This document shows, piece after piece, positions 14,860 through 21,851 of a stretch of 22,783 bases of DNA. Location: assembly GCA_035650655.1 (NCBI GenBank), contig DASRHG010000125.1, positions 1-22,783 on the forward strand, read 5' to 3'. The stretch comes from DASRHG01 sp035650655. Lineage in GTDB: Bacteria > Desulfobacterota > Binatia > DP-6. The translations under genes and the position numbers were made by a program. The notes under the pieces were generated by a model. That model was not told the DNA's origin and searched no databases. It worked only from the letters and a program-made list of their open reading frames with translations. Each line of letters starts with the position of its first letter. Within the stretch, counting starts at the first letter, position 1.

Positions 14860-17625
14860 ATGGCGCAGGACCGCGTGGAGACCCGGGTCGACCCCCAGCA
14901 CGAACCGAAGCTCGCCGAGCCGGCGGTGCCTCGTCCGGCCGGCCGCGGCCTCACCATCTCCCGGTATTTCGTCCCGGCGGGCGTCGACCCCTACGAGGAG
15001 GTCGAGTGGGAGACGCGCGCCGCCGTCATCCAGGGCGAGTCGGGCGACGTCGTGTTCGAGCAGCGCGATGTCGAGATCCCGAAGGGATGGTCGCAGCTCG
15101 CGACGAACGTCGTGGTCTCCAAGTACTTCCGCGGTCCGCTCGGCACGCCGCAGCGCGAGCGGAGCGTCCGCCAGCTCGTCGGGCGCGTGGTCGACACGAT
15201 AACCCAGTGGGGTGAGGAGCAGGGTTACTTCGCGACGCCCGACGACCGCCGGAATTTCTCCGACGAGCTCACTCACCTGCTCCTCCAGCAGAAGGCGTCC
15301 TTCAACAGCCCGGTGTGGTTCAACGTCGGCGTCGAGCCGAAGCCGCAGTGCTCGGCCTGCTTCATCCTCTCGGTGAACGACACCATGGAGTCGATCCTCG
15401 ACTGGTATCGCAGGGAGGGGATCATCTTCAAAGGGGGCTCGGGGTCGGGCGTGAACCTCTCGCGGCTCCGCTCCTCGAAGGAGCGCCTCGCCGGGGGCGG
15501 CACGGCGTCGGGCCCGGTGTCCTTCATGCGCGCGGCCGACGCGTCGGCGGGCGTGATCAAGTCGGGCGGGAAGACGCGGCGCGCGGCGAAGATGGTCGTG
15601 CTCAACGCGGACCACCCGGACATCGTCGAGTTCATCCGCTGCAAGGCGGAGGAGGAGCGGAAGGCCTGGGCGCTCATCGCCGCCGGCTACGACTCGTCGC
15701 TCGACGGGCCCGCCTACGCGTCGATCTTCTTCCAGAACGCGAACAACTCCGTCCGCGTGAGCGACCAGTTCATGAACGCGGCGCTCGAGGGGCGGCCGTG
15801 GTCCACGCGCTTCGTGACGACCGGCGAGGTGTGCGAGACGATGCCGGCGCGGACCCTGCTCCGGATGATCGCCGAGGCGACGCATCAGTGCGGCGACCCG
15901 GGGATGCAGTTCGACACCACGATCAACGAGTGGCACACGTGTCCGAACACGGGCCGCATCAACGCGTCGAACCCGTGCTCGGAGTACATGCATCTCGACG
16001 ACAGCGCCTGCAATCTCGCGAGCTTGAATCTCATGAAGTTCGTCGCGGCGAACGGCGCGTTCGACGTCGACGCCTTCAAGCATGCCATCGACGTCATGAT
16101 CACGGCCCAGGACATCATCGTCGACAAGTCGAGCTACCCGACGCCCGAGATCGCGGCGAACGCGCACGCGTACCGGGAGCTCGGACTCGGCTACGCGAAC
16201 CTGGGTGCGCTCCTCATGTCGCTCGGCCTCCCGTACGATTCGGACGCGGGCCGCGAGTTCGGTGCGGCCGTGACGGCGCTCATGTGCGGCGAGGCCTATC
16301 GGCAGTCGGCGGTCATCGCCCGCGCGCTCGGGCCGTACGACGGGTTCGCGAAGAACCGCGACCCCCAGCTCCGCGTCCTCGAGAAGCACCGGAGCCACGC
16401 GCACAAGCTCGACTCCGCGCTCGTCCCCCTCGACCTCCTCGCCGCGGCGCGCGAGGTCTGGGACGCCGCGGTCGAGAGCGGGCGGGCGGCGGGCGTGCGG
16501 AACTCGCAGGTGACCGTCCTCGCCCCGACGGGGACGATCGCGTTCATGATGGACTGCGACACGACGGGCGTCGAGCCCGACATCGCGCTCGTCAAGTACA
16601 AGAAGCTGGTGGGCGGCGGGTTCCTGAAGATCGTGAACAACACGGTCCCGCGCGCGCTCAGGCGGCTCGGCTACGATTCGAAGGAGGTGCAGGAGATCGT
16701 CGAGTACATCGACGAGCAGGAGACGATCGAGGGGGCTCCGGCGCTCAGGCCCGAGCACCTGAGCGTCTTCGACTGCGCCTTCAAGCCCGCCCGCGGCACG
16801 CGGTCGATCCATCCGCTCGGCCACATCCGCATGATGGGCGCCGTCCAGCCCTTCATCTCGGGCGCCATCTCGAAGACGATCAACATGCCCGAGCACGCGA
16901 CGGTCGAAGACATCGAGCAGGCGTACGTCGAGGCGTGGCGGCTCGGTCTCAAGGCGGTCGCGATCTACCGCGACGGCTGCAAGAAGACCCAACCGCTCAA
17001 CACGGGAAAGGCGAAGGCCGAGCCGGCGACGCCCGCGGTCGTCGCACCCGCGCCGCCGCAGCCCGTGCGCCGCCGGCTCCCGAACGACCGCGAGGCGATC
17101 TGCCACAAGTTCGACGTCGCCGGACACGAGGGCTACCTCCACGTCGGCTTCTTCGAGGACCGGACGCCGGGCGAGATCTTCATCAAGATGGCGAAGGAGG
17201 GCAGCACCGTCTCCGGTCTCATGGACACGATCGGCGTCCTCACCTCCATGGCGCTCCAGTACGGCGTGCCGCTCGAGGTGCTGGTGTCGAAGTTCAGCCA
17301 CGTGCGCTTCGAGCCGTCGGGCTTCACGAAGAATCCGGAGATCCCGATCGCGAAGTCGCTGATCGACTACATCTTCCGCTTCCTGGGCTCGCGTTTTCTC
17401 GACGGCGAGGCACGGATGGCCGTCGGGCTGGTCGAGCGCGAAGAGCCGGCACGGAGCGCGCCGGAGGCGGTCCCCGCGCCGGCGGCCGAGGCGAGCGCCG
17501 GCAGGACGATCGCGTTCAGCCCGCAGGCCGATGCCCCGAGCTGCCCGGACTGCGGCGGCCTCATGGTACGGAACGGCAGCTGCTACAAATGTCTCAATTG
17601 CGGCGCGACGAGCGGGTGCTCCTGA
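14860..17625 (+). CDS. nrdJ: Vitamin B12-dependent (class II) ribonucleotide reductase
   Basis: 921 residues. It reduces ribonucleotides with adenosylcobalamin and works with or without oxygen. The active site NPCSE is at 371-375 (N371, C373 thiyl, E375). The redox pair is C167 (SACFIL) and C384 (SACNLASLNL), 11 residues after C373 as in Thermotoga NrdJ. Other landmarks are FKGGSGSGVNLSRLR, LAPTGTIAFMMDCDTTG, and the KTINMP segment near residue 675. The C-terminus carries a Cys-rich zinc-ribbon-like tail (CPDCGG, CYKCLNCG) that likely re-reduces the active site. A strong AGGAGG ribosome site lies just upstream. No cobalamin riboswitch fits in the roughly 40-nt leader. It probably supplies dNTPs under NrdR control. 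Confidence 0.97.
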   Translation: MAQDRVETRVDPQHEPKLAEPAVPRPAGRGLTISRYFVPAGVDPYEEVEWETRAAVIQGESGDVVFEQRDVEIPKGWSQLATNVVVSKYFRGPLGTPQRERSVRQLVGRVVDTITQWGEEQGYFATPDDRRNFSDELTHLLLQQKASFNSPVWFNVGVEPKPQCSACFILSVNDTMESILDWYRREGIIFKGGSGSGVNLSRLRSSKERLAGGGTASGPVSFMRAADASAGVIKSGGKTRRAAKMVVLNADHPDIVEFIRCKAEEERKAWALIAAGYDSSLDGPAYASIFFQNANNSVRVSDQFMNAALEGRPWSTRFVTTGEVCETMPARTLLRMIAEATHQCGDPGMQFDTTINEWHTCPNTGRINASNPCSEYMHLDDSACNLASLNLMKFVAANGAFDVDAFKHAIDVMITAQDIIVDKSSYPTPEIAANAHAYRELGLGYANLGALLMSLGLPYDSDAGREFGAAVTALMCGEAYRQSAVIARALGPYDGFAKNRDPQLRVLEKHRSHAHKLDSALVPLDLLAAAREVWDAAVESGRAAGVRNSQVTVLAPTGTIAFMMDCDTTGVEPDIALVKYKKLVGGGFLKIVNNTVPRALRRLGYDSKEVQEIVEYIDEQETIEGAPALRPEHLSVFDCAFKPARGTRSIHPLGHIRMMGAVQPFISGAISKTINMPEHATVEDIEQAYVEAWRLGLKAVAIYRDGCKKTQPLNTGKAKAEPATPAVVAPAPPQPVRRRLPNDREAICHKFDVAGHEGYLHVGFFEDRTPGEIFIKMAKEGSTVSGLMDTIGVLTSMALQYGVPLEVLVSKFSHVRFEPSGFTKNPEIPIAKSLIDYIFRFLGSRFLDGEARMAVGLVEREEPARSAPEAVPAPAAEASAGRTIAFSPQADAPSCPDCGGLMVRNGSCYKCLNCGATSGCS

Positions 17626-17684
17626 CGCCGGAGCGGGCCGACGTCCACGGTGGGGACGGGCGCTCGGTCGTCCGCGCGTAATTC

Positions 17685-17774
17685 GGGAGGCGCGGTGGGG
17701 TGGGTGGCGGCAGGCCTCCCAGCGGAGGGGCGGTGGTCCGCGGTCGGCGGACGCGGGGCGCCCGGGCGGGCGCC
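17685..17774 (+). other. GC-rich gap with two hairpins downstream of nrdJ
   Basis: The 275-nt gap between nrdJ and gcvH has no convincing gene. It contains a 7-bp stem GGGAGGC/GCCTCCC (17685-17691 with 17714-17720, 22-nt loop). It also contains a compact hairpin GGCGCCC/GGGCGCC (17757-17763 with 17768-17774, 4-nt loop). Neither has a T tract. The second could act as a weak nrdJ terminator or transcript-end stabiliser. Confidence 0.35.
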
Positions 17775-17816
17775 TCGCGGCGGTGCCCGGCGAGCGCAAG
17801 CGCACGAAGATTCCCC

Positions 17817-17844
17817 TTGACAGGGTGTCGAGCGGCTCTATAAG
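17817..17844 (+). promoter_or_regulatory. Strong sigma-70-type promoter for the gcvH-like gene
   Basis: A perfect TTGACA (17817-17822), a 16-nt spacer and TATAAG (17839-17844, 5 of 6) give one of the two best promoters in the window. The start point would be near 17851, leaving a leader of about 50 nt before the ATG at 17901. Confidence 0.75.
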
Positions 17845-17900
17845 GGGCCGCACATCCGATCGCGAGCGCCTTTTCGTCGTATCGGCGGCGGATTCTACCG

Positions 17901-18287
17901 ATGGCGGATGTCCTGAAGTTCACGGAGGATCACCTCTGGCTGCGCGTCGAAGGAAATCGCGCGCAGCTGGGGATCTCGGAGTACGGGCAGGCCGACCTCG
18001 GGGAGATCATCGCGGTCGAGCTGCCGGACGTCGGTGACGAGATCGAGAAGGGCGAGCCGTTCGGCGAGCTCGAATCGGTACGGACGGTGTCCGAGCTGCT
18101 CTCACCGCTCACGGGGACGATCACGGCGATCAACACGGAGCTCGAGGAGCATCCGGCGATCGTCAACGAGGACCCGTATCACGAGGGATGGCTCGTCGAG
18201 ATCGAGATGGCCGAGGAGTCGGAGCTCGAAGACCTGATGGACGCGGACGAGTACGAGGAGTTCGCGGCCGGCGAGGACGAGGGCTAG
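17901..18287 (+). CDS. gcvH: GcvH-like lipoyl-domain protein lacking the lipoyl lysine
   Basis: 128 residues, the normal length of glycine cleavage H protein, which carries aminomethyl groups on lipoyl-lysine. The fold is well kept: FTEDHLWLRVEGNRAQLGISEYGQADLGEII, LPDVGDEIEKGEPFGELESV, SPLTGTITAIN, and NEDPYHEGWLVEIEM. The lipoylation segment, normally E-S-V-K-A-x-S, reads E-S-V-R-T-V-S. R61 is encoded by CGG at 18081-18083, two base changes from AAG. The protein should therefore not be lipoylated. No gcvT or gcvP is nearby, and the gene has its own strong promoter. The C-terminus is very acidic (DADEYEEFAAGEDEG). It may be a moonlighting or regulatory paralogue. The family call is secure, the glycine-cleavage role is not. 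Confidence 0.9.
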   Translation: MADVLKFTEDHLWLRVEGNRAQLGISEYGQADLGEIIAVELPDVGDEIEKGEPFGELESVRTVSELLSPLTGTITAINTELEEHPAIVNEDPYHEGWLVEIEMAEESELEDLMDADEYEEFAAGEDEG

Positions 18288-18583
18288 GACTCACCCGGCG
18301 GACGCCGGAAGCGATAGACGGTTTCGTTCGGTCGGACGAGGCCGCGTGAGCGCCGCGCGAGCCCCTCGAGATACAGGTCGTCGTTTCGCAGCCGCTCGAT
18401 CTCGCGCCGGAGCGCGGCGTTCGTCTCGAGCGCGCGGAACGTCTGGCTGCCGAGCTCGCGCCGCTCGCGGCGAAGCCGCATGAGCTGCGTGACGCCGTGG
18501 TCGCCGAACAGCACGGAGCCCATGACGGCGAGGATCGCGGCGACGAGCACGAGGGAGAGGATCCGGGCGCCGTCGAGCTGCAC
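18284..18583 (-). CDS. ftsB: FtsB/DivIC-type septum formation initiator
   Basis: 99 residues. An N-terminal membrane helix (about 8-26, ILSLVLVAAILAVMGSVLF) is followed by a coiled coil (LMRLRRERRELGSQTFRALETNAALRREIERL). The family ending YLEGLARRSRGLVRPNETVYRF comes next. It would join FtsL and FtsQ in the divisome. The start is GTG at 18583 with no clear ribosome site. It converges on gcvH, and the two stop codons share one CTAG (18284-18287). A TAAAAT hexamer on the minus strand at about 18673-18678 could be a -10 element, but it lacks a good -35. Confidence 0.88.
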   Translation of the reverse strand: MQLDGARILSLVLVAAILAVMGSVLFGDHGVTQLMRLRRERRELGSQTFRALETNAALRREIERLRNDDLYLEGLARRSRGLVRPNETVYRFRRPPGES

Positions 18584-18720
18584 GGCGGATTGGTAACCGA
18601 AACGCCTCTGGCGGGCAACCGGCGCCGATCTAAAACGATCTGCTACTCCGATCGCGTCGGTGCAGGGAACGTCATTTTAGCCGCCGTGATTTGCCAGCGT
18701 GGGACAGGTTGCCGGCTTTA

Positions 18721-18732
18721 GAAAATATTTTC
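18721..18732. promoter_or_regulatory. AT-rich perfect palindrome upstream of the lysine-rich gene
   Basis: GAAAATATTTTC is a perfect 12-nt palindrome located 18 nt upstream of the -35 box at 18751. It stands out in a genome this GC-rich. It could be an operator or an UP-element-like alpha-CTD site. Confidence 0.45.
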
Positions 18733-18750
18733 CAAAACGCCGATTTTCTC

Positions 18751-18780
18751 TTGACTCCTTCGCATTTGCCCTCGTATACT
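18751..18780 (+). promoter_or_regulatory. Strong sigma-70-type promoter for the lysine-rich mini-gene
   Basis: TTGACT (18751-18756, 5 of 6), an 18-nt spacer and TATACT (18775-18780, 5 of 6), within locally AT-rich DNA. The predicted start near 18787 leaves a leader of about 80 nt. Confidence 0.75.
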
Positions 18781-18867
18781 CCCGAGCGTGGTGGAGTGGG
18801 GCGGAGGGGATTCTCGCCTGGGAGAGGACGGAAAACGGACGCTTCTCGACTCCCATAGGAGGTAGAC

Positions 18868-18957
18868 ATGGCTGCGAAGAAGAAGGCCAAGAAGGCGAAG
18901 AAGAAGAGCCGGGCGAAGAAGAAGGCTCCGGCGAAGAAGAAGGGCAAGAAGAAGTAG
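18868..18957 (+). CDS. 29-residue lysine-rich histone-tail-like protein
   Basis: A short ORF preceded by a near-perfect ribosome site (AGGAGGT, 5-6 nt before ATG). The product has 17 Lys and 1 Arg among 29 residues, set as KKK or KK blocks separated by Ala, Ser-Arg-Ala, Ala-Pro-Ala or Gly. It begins MAAKKKAKKAKKK and ends PAKKKGKKK. All lysines use AAG. This resembles the tails of bacterial H1-like proteins (Hc1, AlgP) but has no folded domain. Nucleic-acid or polyphosphate binding is inferred from charge alone. It has its own promoter and terminator, so it is a monocistronic unit. The dedicated signals argue that it is a real gene despite its length. Confidence 0.78.
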   Translation: MAAKKKAKKAKKKSRAKKKAPAKKKGKKK

Positions 18958-19033
18958 TGACACGTTCGCTCTGGTCGAGCTCCATCTGCTAGGCACGTAG
19001 AGCAGCACCCAAGGATTTCTTCTCAGGCGAGAA

Positions 19034-19056
19034 CGAGCCCGACTCTCTCGGGTTCG
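19034..19056 (+). other. Hairpin in the 3' untranslated region of the lysine-rich gene
   Basis: CGAGCCCGA (19034-19042) pairs with TCGGGTTCG (19048-19056) over nine positions including one G-U, with a 5-nt loop. It sits 4 nt before the terminator stem, so the mature transcript would end in two adjacent hairpins. Confidence 0.5.
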
Positions 19057-19060
19057 GAGA

Positions 19061-19093
19061 AAGGCCCTTCGGATGACGCCGAAGGGCCTTTTT
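19061..19093 (+). terminator. Intrinsic terminator of the lysine-rich gene
   Basis: A perfect 12-bp stem AAGGCCCTTCGG (19061-19072) with CCGAAGGGCCTT (19079-19090), loop ATGACG, followed by a TTTTT run (19089-19093). It is the clearest terminator in the window. Confidence 0.93.
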
Positions 19094-19100
19094 CGTTGCA

Positions 19101-19892
19101 ATGATCGGCGTCGAGACGCTTCCCGCCGAGAGCGGCCGCTACGCCGCCGAGCTGCTCCTCGTTCCCGCCCTCTGGGCCGCCCCGAGCGCGTGGCGCGGCT
19201 CGGCGAGCTACCTCGCGCACCGCGGCTGGGGGTGTCACCTGCTCGACGTGCGCGCCGTGGCGGGCGGCGTCGCGGCGCGCGCGGAGGCCGTCGCCGAGTA
19301 CGCGCGCGGGCTCGAGCGGCCCGTCGTCCTCGTCGGCCACGACGCGGGCGGGCTCGTCGCCGCCGCGGCGGCGGCGCGCACGACGGCCGCGGGCGTCGTG
19401 CTGCTCGCGCCGGTCCGTCCCGGGAGCGCCGCCGCGCGAGCGCTCGTCCGCGGTCCGCGCGCCGTCGCGGCCCTCGTCCTCGGCGCTGCCGTTCCGCCGC
19501 CGCGCGGGCCCGCGCTCGACCTCGTGCTCGGCGGCCTCGCCGAGTCCGCGCGCGCCGCGGTCGGCCGCGCGCTCGCCGCGGAGCCGGCGGCGGCGGTGCG
19601 CGACGTCGCCTGGGGCCGCGGAGGGCTCCCCGCGCGCCCGGCGGTGCCGACGCTCGTCGCGGCGGGAGACCGGGACGCGCTCCTCCCGGAGGCCGATGCC
19701 GCGGCGCTCGCGGCGGCCTTCGGCGCAGAGCGGATCGTGCTCGAAGGCGTCGGTCACTGGCCGCTCGCCGGCCCGCGCTGGCAGGACGTGGTCGGCCTCG
19801 TCCATCGCTGGATCGTGCAGCGCCTCGGTGAGTCGCTGCTCGAGCTCTACGGCGAGGCGATGGCCGACCGGGACGCCGAGGAGGACGGCTGA
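19101..19892 (+). CDS. Alpha/beta hydrolase with Asp at the nucleophile elbow
   Basis: 263 residues. The first strand and oxyanion region read ELLLVPALWAAPSAWRG, and the nucleophile elbow is LVGHDAGGLVA. The position usually held by Ser is therefore D81, as in epoxide hydrolases and haloalkane or haloacetate dehalogenases. The likely acid is D190 or D192 (AAGDRDALLPE) and the base is H219 (GVGHWPL). The cap region (about 115-170) is Ala-rich and short. The substrate is unknown. Some family members with this pattern may be non-catalytic. The ATG lies 7 nt after the T tract of the preceding terminator with no ribosome site, so either the transcript starts almost at the ATG or it relies on read-through. 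Confidence 0.82.
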   Translation: MIGVETLPAESGRYAAELLLVPALWAAPSAWRGSASYLAHRGWGCHLLDVRAVAGGVAARAEAVAEYARGLERPVVLVGHDAGGLVAAAAAARTTAAGVVLLAPVRPGSAAARALVRGPRAVAALVLGAAVPPPRGPALDLVLGGLAESARAAVGRALAAEPAAAVRDVAWGRGGLPARPAVPTLVAAGDRDALLPEADAAALAAAFGAERIVLEGVGHWPLAGPRWQDVVGLVHRWIVQRLGESLLELYGEAMADRDAEEDG

Positions 19893-19904
19893 GCGCCGCG
19901 GCGC
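19893..19904. terminator. Palindrome between converging hydrolase and cysH stops
   Basis: GCGCCGCGGCGC is a perfect 12-nt palindrome filling the 13-nt gap between the hydrolase stop and the cysH stop. It may contribute to termination from both sides, but there is no T tract. Confidence 0.3.
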
Positions 19905-19905
19905 G

Positions 19906-20616
19906 CTATGCCTTCGGCTCGAGAAACGTGTGCAGGCCGCACTCGGTCTTCGCGTGACCGGCCCAGCGGCCGTCGCGCTCGTCCTCGGACGGCAGGATCG
20001 GCCGCGTGCACGGCGCGCACCCGATGCTCGCGTAGCCCTGCGAGAAGAGCGGATGGAGCGGCAGGCCGTGCCGCTCCATGTAGTAGAAGGTGTCGCGCGA
20101 GGTCCACGAGGCGAGCGGGTTGATCTTGTAGAGACCGCCCTGGTACTCCTCGACGACGGGGATGTGGTGCCGCGTCACGGCCTGGTCGCGGCGGCGACCG
20201 TTGATCCAGGCCCGCATGCCGGGCAGATAGCGCCGCAGCGGTTCCACTTTGTTGATGTGGCAGCAGAGGTCGGGGTTGCGGGCGTACAGGTCGAGGCCGT
20301 GCTTCGCGGCGAACTCCGCCCGGTCCATGATCGGCGTGAGCTCGACGAGATCGAGGCCGAGGCGGCGCACGATCTCGTCGCGGTACGCGAGCGTCTCCGG
20401 GAAGTGGAAGCCGGTATTGATGAAGACGACGGGGACCGCGGGGGCGATCGAGCGCAGCATGTGGGCGAGCACGACGCCGTCATGCTGAAACGAGCACGTC
20501 AGCATGACCTTCGGCATGAACTGCTCGCACGCCCACGCGAGAATCGCCTCGGGCGTCTCGCGCTCGAGGCGCGCGTTCTCGGCGGCGAGATCGAGCCGCG
20601 CGACCCGGTCGGCCAT
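19906..20616 (-). CDS. cysH: Adenylyl-sulfate (APS) reductase, iron-sulfur CysH type
   Basis: 236 residues. It reduces activated sulfate to sulfite in assimilation, using thioredoxin. The PP-loop-like start is TCSFQHDGVVLAHML, followed by FINTGFHFPET. Cysteines C118-C119 (LCCHINKVEPL) and C200 and C203 (IGCAPCTRP) form the 4Fe-4S site diagnostic of APS rather than PAPS reductases. The catalytic C226 lies in AKTECGLH. Also seen are INGRRRDQAVTR and NPLASWTSRD. The start is ATG at 20616, 50 nt from the divergent anmK. A weak promoter is possible on the minus strand (TTGCCC at 20646-20651, 17-nt spacer, TAGGTT). No other sulfate-assimilation gene is in the window. Confidence 0.95.
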   Translation of the reverse strand: MADRVARLDLAAENARLERETPEAILAWACEQFMPKVMLTCSFQHDGVVLAHMLRSIAPAVPVVFINTGFHFPETLAYRDEIVRRLGLDLVELTPIMDRAEFAAKHGLDLYARNPDLCCHINKVEPLRRYLPGMRAWINGRRRDQAVTRHHIPVVEEYQGGLYKINPLASWTSRDTFYYMERHGLPLHPLFSQGYASIGCAPCTRPILPSEDERDGRWAGHAKTECGLHTFLEPKA

Positions 20617-20666
20617 CGCGCGAACCTAACAGAGGGGTATGGCACGGGCAAGGTGCGGCGGGCGCG

Positions 20667-21818
20667 ATGCTCGTGATCGGCCTCATGTCCGGCACCTCGC
20701 TCGACGGCATCGACGCCGCGCTCGCCGACGTCCGCGGCGATCGGCCGTCGCTGCGTCCGTGCGGCTTCCGGACGACGCCCTACCCGCCCGCGCTGCGCGC
20801 CGCCCTGCTGGACGTCGCGGAAGGGGGCCGGCGCTCGGCGGCCGAGCTCGCCCGGTTGGACGTCGCGGTCGGCGAGCGCCTGGCCGACGCCGCGCTCGCC
20901 CTCTGCCGCGCCCTGCGCGTCTCTCCCGCGCGCGTCGCGCTCGTCGGCTCTCACGGCCAGACGATCCACCACGACCCGCGCGCCGGGACGACGGTGCAGA
21001 TCGGGAGTCCGGCCGTCATCGCGGCGCGGACGGGGATCACGACCGTCGCGCGCTTCCGGAATGCGGACGTCGCGGCCGGGGGCGAGGGGGCGCCGCTCGC
21101 ACCCTTCGCGCACCGCCTCCTCTTCGCGCACCCCCGCCGCGCGCGCGCCGTGCAGAACCTCGGCGGCATCGGCAACGTCACCTACCTCCCGCCCGATGGC
21201 GCGCCCGCCCGCGTCCGGGCCTTCGACACGGGGCCCGGGAACATGGTGATCGACGGGCTCGTGCAGCGTCTCTCGCGCGGGCGCGAGCTCATGGACCGCG
21301 ACGGCGGCCTCGCGCGGCGGGGACGCGTCGACGCGAGGCTCCTCGCGGCGCTCATGCGCCATCCCTTCCTGCGCCGCCGGCCGCCGAAGTCGACCGGACG
21401 CGAGGAGTTCGGCGCGCCGCTCGTCGCGCGGCTCGTCGCGGCGGGCCGTCGCCGCGGCCTCGACGCCGCCGACCTCGTCGCGACGGCGACCGAGTTCACC
21501 GCGCGCGCGACGGCGGACGCGTACCGGCGCTTCCTGCCGCCCGTCGACGAGGTGCTGCTCGCGGGCGGCGGGAGCCGGAATCCGGCGCTCGTCGCCGCGC
21601 TCCGGCGTGCGCTCGGCCCCCGTCGCGTGCTCACGGTCGACGCCCTCGGCATCGACGCCGACGCGCTCGAGGCGTATGCGTTCGCGCTCCTCGCCTGGGC
21701 GGCGGCGACCGGGCGCTCGCCGGCGCTCCGCGCCGTGACCGGCGCCCGGCGCGACGTCGTCATGGGCGAGATCGTCCCCGGCCGCCGCTACCGAGGCCTC
21801 GCACGTGCGAGAATTTGA
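20667..21818 (+). CDS. anmK: Anhydro-N-acetylmuramic acid kinase
   Basis: 383 residues, normal for AnmK, which hydrolyses and phosphorylates anhydroMurNAc during cell-wall recycling. The family motifs occur in order: GLMSGTSLDGIDAAL (from residue 5), VGSHGQTIHH, VARFRNADVAAGGEGAPLAP, VQNLGGIGNVTYLP, FDTGPGNMVIDG, PPKSTGREEFG, and LAGGGSRNPALVAAL. All are intact. Its presence implies a peptidoglycan recycling pathway; MurQ and AmpD are not in the window. The ATG at 20667 starts directly with the conserved first strand. The ribosome site is weak. Confidence 0.96.
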   Translation: MLVIGLMSGTSLDGIDAALADVRGDRPSLRPCGFRTTPYPPALRAALLDVAEGGRRSAAELARLDVAVGERLADAALALCRALRVSPARVALVGSHGQTIHHDPRAGTTVQIGSPAVIAARTGITTVARFRNADVAAGGEGAPLAPFAHRLLFAHPRRARAVQNLGGIGNVTYLPPDGAPARVRAFDTGPGNMVIDGLVQRLSRGRELMDRDGGLARRGRVDARLLAALMRHPFLRRRPPKSTGREEFGAPLVARLVAAGRRRGLDAADLVATATEFTARATADAYRRFLPPVDEVLLAGGGSRNPALVAALRRALGPRRVLTVDALGIDADALEAYAFALLAWAAATGRSPALRAVTGARRDVVMGEIVPGRRYRGLARARI

Positions 21819-21843
21819 CACGACGCGACACCGCTGTTAGCGC
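21815..21843 (+). promoter_or_regulatory. Possible promoter for the thiolase gene
   Basis: A perfect TTGACA (21815-21820) overlaps the anmK stop and is followed 17 nt later by TAGCGC, a poor -10. The thiolase ATG is 8 nt beyond, so a transcript from here would be nearly leaderless. Confidence 0.3.
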
Positions 21844-21851
21844 TCGCGCTC

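Noticed and set aside
14812..17853. Long open frame antisense to nrdJ
   Set aside because: Same compositional artefact; every conserved class II reductase motif is on the plus strand.
17626..17900. Glycine riboswitch upstream of the gcvH-like gene
   Set aside because: The gap holds simple GC-rich hairpins and a consensus promoter only about 50 nt before the ATG. No tandem glycine-aptamer pattern is visible.
18584..18720. tRNA or other stable RNA in the AT-richer gap after ftsB
   Set aside because: No cloverleaf, TTC-loop consensus or CCA end can be drawn; only scattered short repeats.
18868..18957. Lysine-rich stretch as a simple AAG repeat rather than a gene
   Set aside because: The AAG blocks are broken by varied codons in one frame, and a near-perfect ribosome site, promoter and terminator frame the ORF, so it was kept as a gene.
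20640..20656. Possible sigma-54 promoter before anmK (TGGCAC ... GC)
   Set aside because: The GG and GC elements are separated by 12 nt rather than the required 10, so it does not fit a -24/-12 promoter.
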